Below, in pieces: positions 26,210-30,666 of a stretch of 30,666 bases of DNA. The DNA comes from an uncultured Cryomorphaceae bacterium (lineage in GTDB: Bacteria; Bacteroidota; Bacteroidia; Flavobacteriales; Schleiferiaceae), in contig CAJWXO010000002.1 of assembly GCA_913049755.1 (NCBI GenBank), positions 1 to 30,666 of the forward strand, in the 5' to 3' direction. Position 1 is the stretch's first letter. Every line of letters starts with the position of its first letter. A program made the position numbers and the translations under genes. The notes below the pieces were generated by a model that was not told the origin of the DNA, ran no database searches, and saw only the letters and a list, made by a program, of their open reading frames with translations.

Positions 26210-26586
26210 CTTTGTTTTAGCTTGGCTTCCATGCTCATAGTAGCATGAGGAACAAGCTTGAGGCGCTCTTTTTCAACTAGTTTACCAGTAACCTTGCAAA
26301 TTCCATATGTTTTATTCGAAATTCTTGTCAAAGCCGCTCTTAAATCACGCAGAAATTTTTCTTGACGAGATGCTAATTGAGCGTTAGCTTCTTTACTCAT
26401 GGTTTCAGACCCTTCCTCAAAGCTTTTGAAGCTAGGAGAGGTGTCTTCTGTTCCATTGTCCATATTGTTTGTAAACTGCTCGCGAAGAATATGTAAATCT
26501 TCTTCCGCTTTATCAATTTTACTTTGAATAAGAACTCGAAATTCTTCAAGCTCTTTATCACTATATCTTATTTTTTCTTTTTCCAT
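26206..26586 (-). CDS. DksA/TraR-family regulator lacking most zinc-binding cysteines
   Basis: DksA proteins bind the RNA polymerase secondary channel and tune transcription with ppGpp. The ATG at 26584-26586 gives 126 residues; an upstream in-frame TTG (26625) is less likely. A long coiled-coil region (about 8-90) is followed by the C-terminal globule YGICKVTGKLVEKERL...VPHATMSMEAK. At the four positions of the C-x2-C-x17-C-x2-C zinc finger it has Cys97, Thr100, Ser118 and Ala121, so zinc binding is unlikely. This Cys-poor form is what I recall as usual in Bacteroidota. It lies 98 bases after ileS, the largest gap in this train, and overlaps lspA by 4 bases. Confidence 0.88.
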   Translation of the reverse strand: MEKEKIRYSDKELEEFRVLIQSKIDKAEEDLHILREQFTNNMDNGTEDTSPSFKSFEEGSETMSKEANAQLASRQEKFLRDLRAALTRISNKTYGICKVTGKLVEKERLKLVPHATMSMEAKLKQR

Positions 26587-26684
26587 AATTGCATTGAAAA
26601 ACTTCTTGTCGCCGAATATAATCAAATAAGCTTAAGGTATTCAGAAATAATATATAGTTTAAAATTAAATATACGTTGAAATCA

Positions 26685-29600
26685 TCATTTTTTTAGTCCG
26701 ACAATCACATCGTGACCATTAAGGTCAACTTGAGAAACAATAACGTCGCTTGGAAAGGAAGAGCCGTAATTGAGAGAAATAGCGAGCACTTCGCTAGAGA
26801 CATAATTCGAGTGTGCCTTAATGGCTTCAATAATTTTTGAATTACCGCTTACCCACAGAGTGATCCTATCAGTTATATCAAAGTTTTGCTCTTTTCTAAT
26901 TGTCTGAATACGGTTTACGGCTTCTCTAGCTAATCCTTCTTGGATGAGTTCTGGGCTTAACTTGAGGTCTACGGCTAGAGTGATACCCTGCTCTGAGGCG
27001 ACCGCCATTCCCGGTATATCATCTGTAGTTATTTCAACATCTTCATTAACTATTTTAAAAACGGAAGCAGATAATTTTAAATCTAGATTATTATTTTCCT
27101 CCAGATTTTTTAATTCTTTTGGAGAAAGGGCTCTTATGGCTTCAGCAACTTCATTCATTGCGTTTCCTGCTTTGCGTCCGAGTGTTTTAAAATTTGGTTT
27201 ACCGCGTTTCACAAAAACGCCTGAATCTTCTTTAATCAATTCAATTTCTTTTGCATTTACTTCTGAGAGAATTAACGATTTTATGGCCAGAATATCATTT
27301 TCTTGAGATTTACTAAATACAGGAATAATGATTCTTGATATAGGTTGACGAACGCGGATGCCTTCTTTTTTTCTGATGCTTAGAACCAAAGAGCTCATTA
27401 ATTGAGCCAGTGACATTCTCCTCTCTAAATCTTTACTAATTTTCAATTCGTTGGAAATAGGAAAATCAGATAAATGAACAGAACTTGAGGTTTTTGTCAA
27501 ATCTTGATAAAGTTGATCGGCATAAAAAGGAGCAACTGGAGCAATAAGCTTAGCTATAGTAGTTAAGCATGAGTAAAGCGTTTGATAAGCCCCTAGCTTA
27601 TCTTGTCCCATTTGGCCTTTCCAAAATCTTCGTCTGCAAAGACGAACATACCAATTACTCAATTCGTTTTGAACAAAATCACTAATTGGACGAAATGCTT
27701 TAGTTGGCTCAAAATCATCTAGTTTCTCAGTAACCTCCTTGATCAGACTGTTTAGTTTTGATAAAATCCAATGATCTATTTCTAAAAGGTTATCGTACGA
27801 AACTGCTTCAGTTAGGGGATCGAATTTATCAACATTTGCATAGAGAGAAAAGAAACTGTAGGAATTATGAAGCGTTCCAAAAAATTTTCTTTGAATTTCT
27901 TTTACGCCCGCAAAATCAAACTTTAAGTTATCCCAGGGTTGAGCATTGGTAATCATATACCACCTCAAAGCATCAGCACCATAATCATCTATTGCTTTAA
28001 ATGGATCAACAGCATTACCGAGCCTTTTAGACATTTTTTGTCCGTTCTTATCTAAGACGAGTCCATTAGAAATGACAGCCTTGTAGGCCACAGAATCAAA
28101 AGCTAAACCAGCAATAGCATGCATTGTGAAAAACCATCCACGCGTTTGATCTACGCCTTCAGCGATGAAGTTGGCCGGAAATTCTTTTTTTGAGTCAATC
28201 AGGTCTTTATTTTCAAATGGATAATGTACTTGCGCATAAGGCATTGCGCCAGAGTCAAACCAAACATCTATGAGATCCGTTTCTCGATACATCGCCTCTC
28301 CATTTGAAGAGGTTAATATCCAATTATCAACATGCGGTCGATGAAGATCTATTTGTGAATAATTCTCATCACTAAAATCACCAGCAATAAATGATTTTAG
28401 AGGGTTTGAGGTCATATGTCCTGCAGCTAGACTTTTTTCTAATTCTTGTTTTAATGTTTGAATTGAATCTATTATTTTTTCTTCGCTGCCATCTTCTGTT
28501 CTCCAAATAGGTAAAGGGATTCCCCAATATCTACTCCTGCTCAAATTCCAATCGTTCAAGTTTTCTAACCAATTTCCAAATCGGCCTGTTCCTGTTGATT
28601 CCGGCTTCCATAGAATTTCCTTATTCAAATCTTGCAGTCGTTCCTTAATTGCTGTCGTTTTAATGAACCAGCTATCCATCGGGTAATAAAGAATTGGCTT
28701 ATCAGTTCTCCAACAATGAGGGTAGCTATGAGAATATTTCTGAATTTTAAAAGCTTTTCCTTCTTTTTTTAGTTGAATACCTATTTGCTCATCTACGCTT
28801 AGCTTTGGCCGTTCATCATCGGAATAATATTCTATTTTGACATATTGACCAGCTAAATCTCCCATACAGTCAACAAAACGGCCTTGTAAATCAACAAGGG
28901 GAACAGGGTTGCCAGAACTATCTAAAACTAGCATAGGTGGAACATCAAATTCTTTAGCAACCCGAGCGTCATCGGCACCAAATGTTGGGGCGGTATGGAC
29001 AATACCAGTTCCGTCAGAAGTTGTTACAAAATCACCAGGAATAATTTTAAAGGCATTATTAGGGTTTTCATATGGCTCTGCATAAGGCAATAAGGGTTCA
29101 TATCTTAAGCCAACGAATTCTTTACCAAGATACTCGGATAGTTTTTCCCAAGGCAACACTTTGCCATTTGGTAGATCAGAAATATTTTCGTCTTCTTTCC
29201 GGAAGTAATGAAATATCAGATCACTTGCAATTATTACCTCTTGAGCCTCTTTAGTATAAGGATTGAAGGTGGAAATCCTACTGTATTTTATTTTTTTGCC
29301 TATGGTTAAAGCAGTATTTGAAGGCAATGTCCAGGGAGTAGTCGTCCACGCCATAAAATGAACTTTAGAATCACCAAAAAGAGACAAGCTTTCTTCAGAT
29401 GAGATTATTTTAAATAGAGCTGTTGCACTTACGTCTTTTACTTCTCGATAACAACCCGGCTGATTCAACTCATGTGAACTTAATCCAGTTCCCGCTTTGG
29501 GCGAATAAGGCTGAATAGTATAACCCTTGTAAAGAAGATCTTTCTTATGAATCTCCGAAAGAAGCCACCAAACCGACTCCATGTATTTAGACTTGTAAGT

Positions 29601-30047
29601 GACATATGCGTCTTCGGTATTAACCCAATAACCCATTTTCTCTGTTAGGTCATTCCAAATGTCAGTATATTTCATAACAGCCTCTTTACAAGCTGCATTG
29701 TACTCTTCAATAGTGAGCTTTACACCAATGTCTTCTTTGGTAATTCCAAGAGATTTTTCAACACCAAGCTCGATAGGTAATCCATGAGTGTCCCAGCCTG
29801 CTCGTCTTTCCACTTTAAACCCTTTTTGGGTTTTGTACCTGCAGAAAATATCTTTAATGGCACGAGCCATTACATGATGTATTCCAGGAAGTCCATTAGC
29901 TGAAGGAGGACCTTCGTAAAAAACAAAACTTGGAGAGTCTTTACGTATTGATGTTTCAAACACGTCGTTATCTTTCCAAAATTTCAATATATTTTGTTGA
30001 GTTTCAGAAAGATTTAATGGGCCACGTTCAGAAAATAATATACTCAT
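26685..30047 (-). CDS. ileS: IleS, isoleucyl-tRNA synthetase (type with swapped G-I-H-H signature)
   Basis: This class I aminoacyl-tRNA synthetase charges tRNA(Ile). The ATG at 30045-30047 overlaps the stop of the upstream gene as ATGA and gives 1120 residues; an in-frame GTG at 30062 is less likely. At the class I HIGH position it reads NGLPGIHHVMAR, so G-I-H-H (55-58) replaces H-x-G-H. The second signature is intact as KMSKR (671-675, in GQKMSKRLGN). GWDTHGLPIE, the editing domain with TTPWTLPSNTAL, DVWFDSGAMPYAQ, and an anticodon-binding C-terminal part with LSNWYVRLCRRRFW are present. No zinc-ribbon cysteines are seen at the C-terminus, in line with the longer eukaryote-like IleRS group. 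See the finding on possible mupirocin insensitivity. Confidence 0.96.
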   Translation of the reverse strand: MSILFSERGPLNLSETQQNILKFWKDNDVFETSIRKDSPSFVFYEGPPSANGLPGIHHVMARAIKDIFCRYKTQKGFKVERRAGWDTHGLPIELGVEKSLGITKEDIGVKLTIEEYNAACKEAVMKYTDIWNDLTEKMGYWVNTEDAYVTYKSKYMESVWWLLSEIHKKDLLYKGYTIQPYSPKAGTGLSSHELNQPGCYREVKDVSATALFKIISSEESLSLFGDSKVHFMAWTTTPWTLPSNTALTIGKKIKYSRISTFNPYTKEAQEVIIASDLIFHYFRKEDENISDLPNGKVLPWEKLSEYLGKEFVGLRYEPLLPYAEPYENPNNAFKIIPGDFVTTSDGTGIVHTAPTFGADDARVAKEFDVPPMLVLDSSGNPVPLVDLQGRFVDCMGDLAGQYVKIEYYSDDERPKLSVDEQIGIQLKKEGKAFKIQKYSHSYPHCWRTDKPILYYPMDSWFIKTTAIKERLQDLNKEILWKPESTGTGRFGNWLENLNDWNLSRSRYWGIPLPIWRTEDGSEEKIIDSIQTLKQELEKSLAAGHMTSNPLKSFIAGDFSDENYSQIDLHRPHVDNWILTSSNGEAMYRETDLIDVWFDSGAMPYAQVHYPFENKDLIDSKKEFPANFIAEGVDQTRGWFFTMHAIAGLAFDSVAYKAVISNGLVLDKNGQKMSKRLGNAVDPFKAIDDYGADALRWYMITNAQPWDNLKFDFAGVKEIQRKFFGTLHNSYSFFSLYANVDKFDPLTEAVSYDNLLEIDHWILSKLNSLIKEVTEKLDDFEPTKAFRPISDFVQNELSNWYVRLCRRRFWKGQMGQDKLGAYQTLYSCLTTIAKLIAPVAPFYADQLYQDLTKTSSSVHLSDFPISNELKISKDLERRMSLAQLMSSLVLSIRKKEGIRVRQPISRIIIPVFSKSQENDILAIKSLILSEVNAKEIELIKEDSGVFVKRGKPNFKTLGRKAGNAMNEVAEAIRALSPKELKNLEENNNLDLKLSASVFKIVNEDVEITTDDIPGMAVASEQGITLAVDLKLSPELIQEGLAREAVNRIQTIRKEQNFDITDRITLWVSGNSKIIEAIKAHSNYVSSEVLAISLNYGSSFPSDVIVSQVDLNGHDVIVGLKK

Positions 30048-30481
30048 AGTGAAGCTATACACTTTAGTTCTATTGCTATTGGCGTTGGAAGCGAAAGGAC
30101 TTCTACGGTCGTCCTACATGGTTTATTATCAATGTTTTGAAAGTATTCTGAATAAATTTTATTGAACTCCGTGAAGTCACGCTTCATGTCCGTTAGATAA
30201 ACTGTTATATCCACAAGGTCCGACCATTCACACCCAGACTCTTTTAATATGGTCTTGATATTAGCAAAAACGCTATGAACCTGTTGTGTGAAATCGTAAT
30301 CAATAATTTCACCATGAGAATTAATAACTAATCCTGGAACGGAGGATTGGTCTGTTCCACTTTTAGGCTTCCTTGGACCGACTCCAGACATGAAAATTAG
30401 ATTTCCTACTCGTCTTGTCATCGGATATGAACCAACAGGCAACGGCGCATTTGATTCAATTTCTTTATTTATAGAGCTCAT
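30044..30481 (-). CDS. RidA/YjgF-family protein, 2-aminomuconate-deaminase-like
   Basis: This 145-residue RidA-superfamily protein is counted from the ATG at 30479-30481; a TTG at 30490 is an upstream alternative. PVGSYPMTRRVGNLIFMSG is the N-terminal block, and CRTTVEV with IELKCIA contains the arginine and glutamate that line the active site in active RidA proteins. The extra segment after GPRKPKSGT, running through INSHGEIIDYDF, resembles 2-aminomuconate deaminases (tryptophan/aminophenol catabolism) more than canonical RidA. Either enamine/imine deamination in amino-acid metabolism or aminomuconate deamination is possible. Its stop overlaps the ileS start (ATGA), so the two are probably co-translated. 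Confidence 0.85.
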   Translation of the reverse strand: MSSINKEIESNAPLPVGSYPMTRRVGNLIFMSGVGPRKPKSGTDQSSVPGLVINSHGEIIDYDFTQQVHSVFANIKTILKESGCEWSDLVDITVYLTDMKRDFTEFNKIYSEYFQNIDNKPCRTTVEVLSLPTPIAIELKCIASL

Positions 30482-30487
30482 TATGGA

Positions 30488-30495
30488 CAAAAGTA
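30488..30495 (-). promoter_or_regulatory. Candidate -7 promoter element for the ridA-like/ileS transcript
   Basis: On the minus strand the sequence is TACTTTTG, matching TAnnTTTG at all fixed positions. It ends only 6 bases before the ATG of the ridA-like gene, so transcription from it would give a leaderless or nearly leaderless message. No good TTG box was found at the expected -33 distance. Confidence 0.4.
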
Positions 30496-30666
30496 CCGAA
30501 TTTGATGCTTGACTTAAACCATATTGATCTATAAACTCAATATTTTCATTCTATGAATTGAAAATTGTAAGATCAAATTGAAATCGCGTCAAATAGATTA
30601 GTGAAATTCAATCTAAAAAAACTTAAGGTAATTTATACAATAAGTCAATTTTTTTCCCCATATTTG
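30496..30666. other. AT-rich intergenic end of window, no gene recognised
   Basis: These 171 bases upstream of the ridA-like gene are strongly AT-rich and contain no convincing open frame, tRNA or hairpin with a T-tract. CATATTTG at the very end (30659-30666) is one base off the -7 consensus on the plus strand and could serve a gene beyond the window. Confidence 0.5.

Noticed and set aside
26587..26684. Separate dksA promoter or an RNA gene in the 98-base gap
   Set aside because: The gap is AT-rich, but no full TAnnTTTG match, stable hairpin or tRNA-like arms were found.
1..30666. CRISPR array, insertion sequence, phage, toxin-antitoxin or defence genes
   Set aside because: No regular repeats, transposase or integrase motifs, tRNA-adjacent duplications or defence-type domains were seen on either strand.

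Overview
The window looks like a piece of a Bacteroidota chromosome, most likely a free-living and probably marine member of the Flavobacteriales. The base composition is AT-rich and genes are packed almost end to end. Shine-Dalgarno sites are essentially absent. Several genes are lineage markers: a secreted protein with a type IX secretion (T9SS) C-terminal sorting domain, PorZ, the gliding lipoprotein GldH, a DUF4837 lipoprotein, a zinc-less DksA-like protein, a fused alpha/beta 2-oxoacid dehydrogenase E1, and a Bacteroidota-type IleRS. The species cannot be named from the sequence alone.

Left part (1-11969, mostly + strand). A large T9SS-exported surface protein, cut off at its 5' end, closes with a perfect rho-independent terminator. 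Next comes a catabolic block: paaZ, an enoyl-CoA hydratase and the fused E1. A convergent elaA-type acetyltransferase overlaps the E1 gene's 3' end. lipB (octanoyl transfer for lipoyl cofactor synthesis) follows, then a membrane-anchored serine hydrolase overlapping by one base with a tandem-ATPase ABC protein that has no visible permease.

Middle part. On the minus strand, gldH, a class A penicillin-binding protein and the two subunits of 3-oxoacid CoA-transferase (scoA, scoB) form one tight unit. It is read divergently from porZ-recO on the plus strand.

Right part (19239-30481, all minus strand). One long co-directional train reads ridA-like, ileS, dksA-like, lspA, M28 peptidase, gpsA, tatA, gatA, mltD-like, DUF4837 lipoprotein. 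It has several 4-base overlaps and one 98-base gap, between ileS and the dksA-like gene.

Functional themes are T9SS and surface export (the first gene, porZ, gldH), envelope and lipoprotein biogenesis (PBP1A, MltD, LspA, TatA, lipoproteins), amino-acid or aromatic carbon use (PaaZ, hydratase, E1, SCOT, with LipB supporting lipoyl complexes), and translation (IleRS, GatA). No tRNA, rRNA, CRISPR, insertion sequence, phage gene or defence system was seen, and no gene-free stretch exceeds 300 bases. The most noteworthy points are the swapped G-X-H-H class I signature in IleRS, the clipped second ATPase domain in the orphan ABC protein paired with a serine hydrolase, and the unusually frequent GTG/TTG starts. 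I found no clear sign of a wholly new system.
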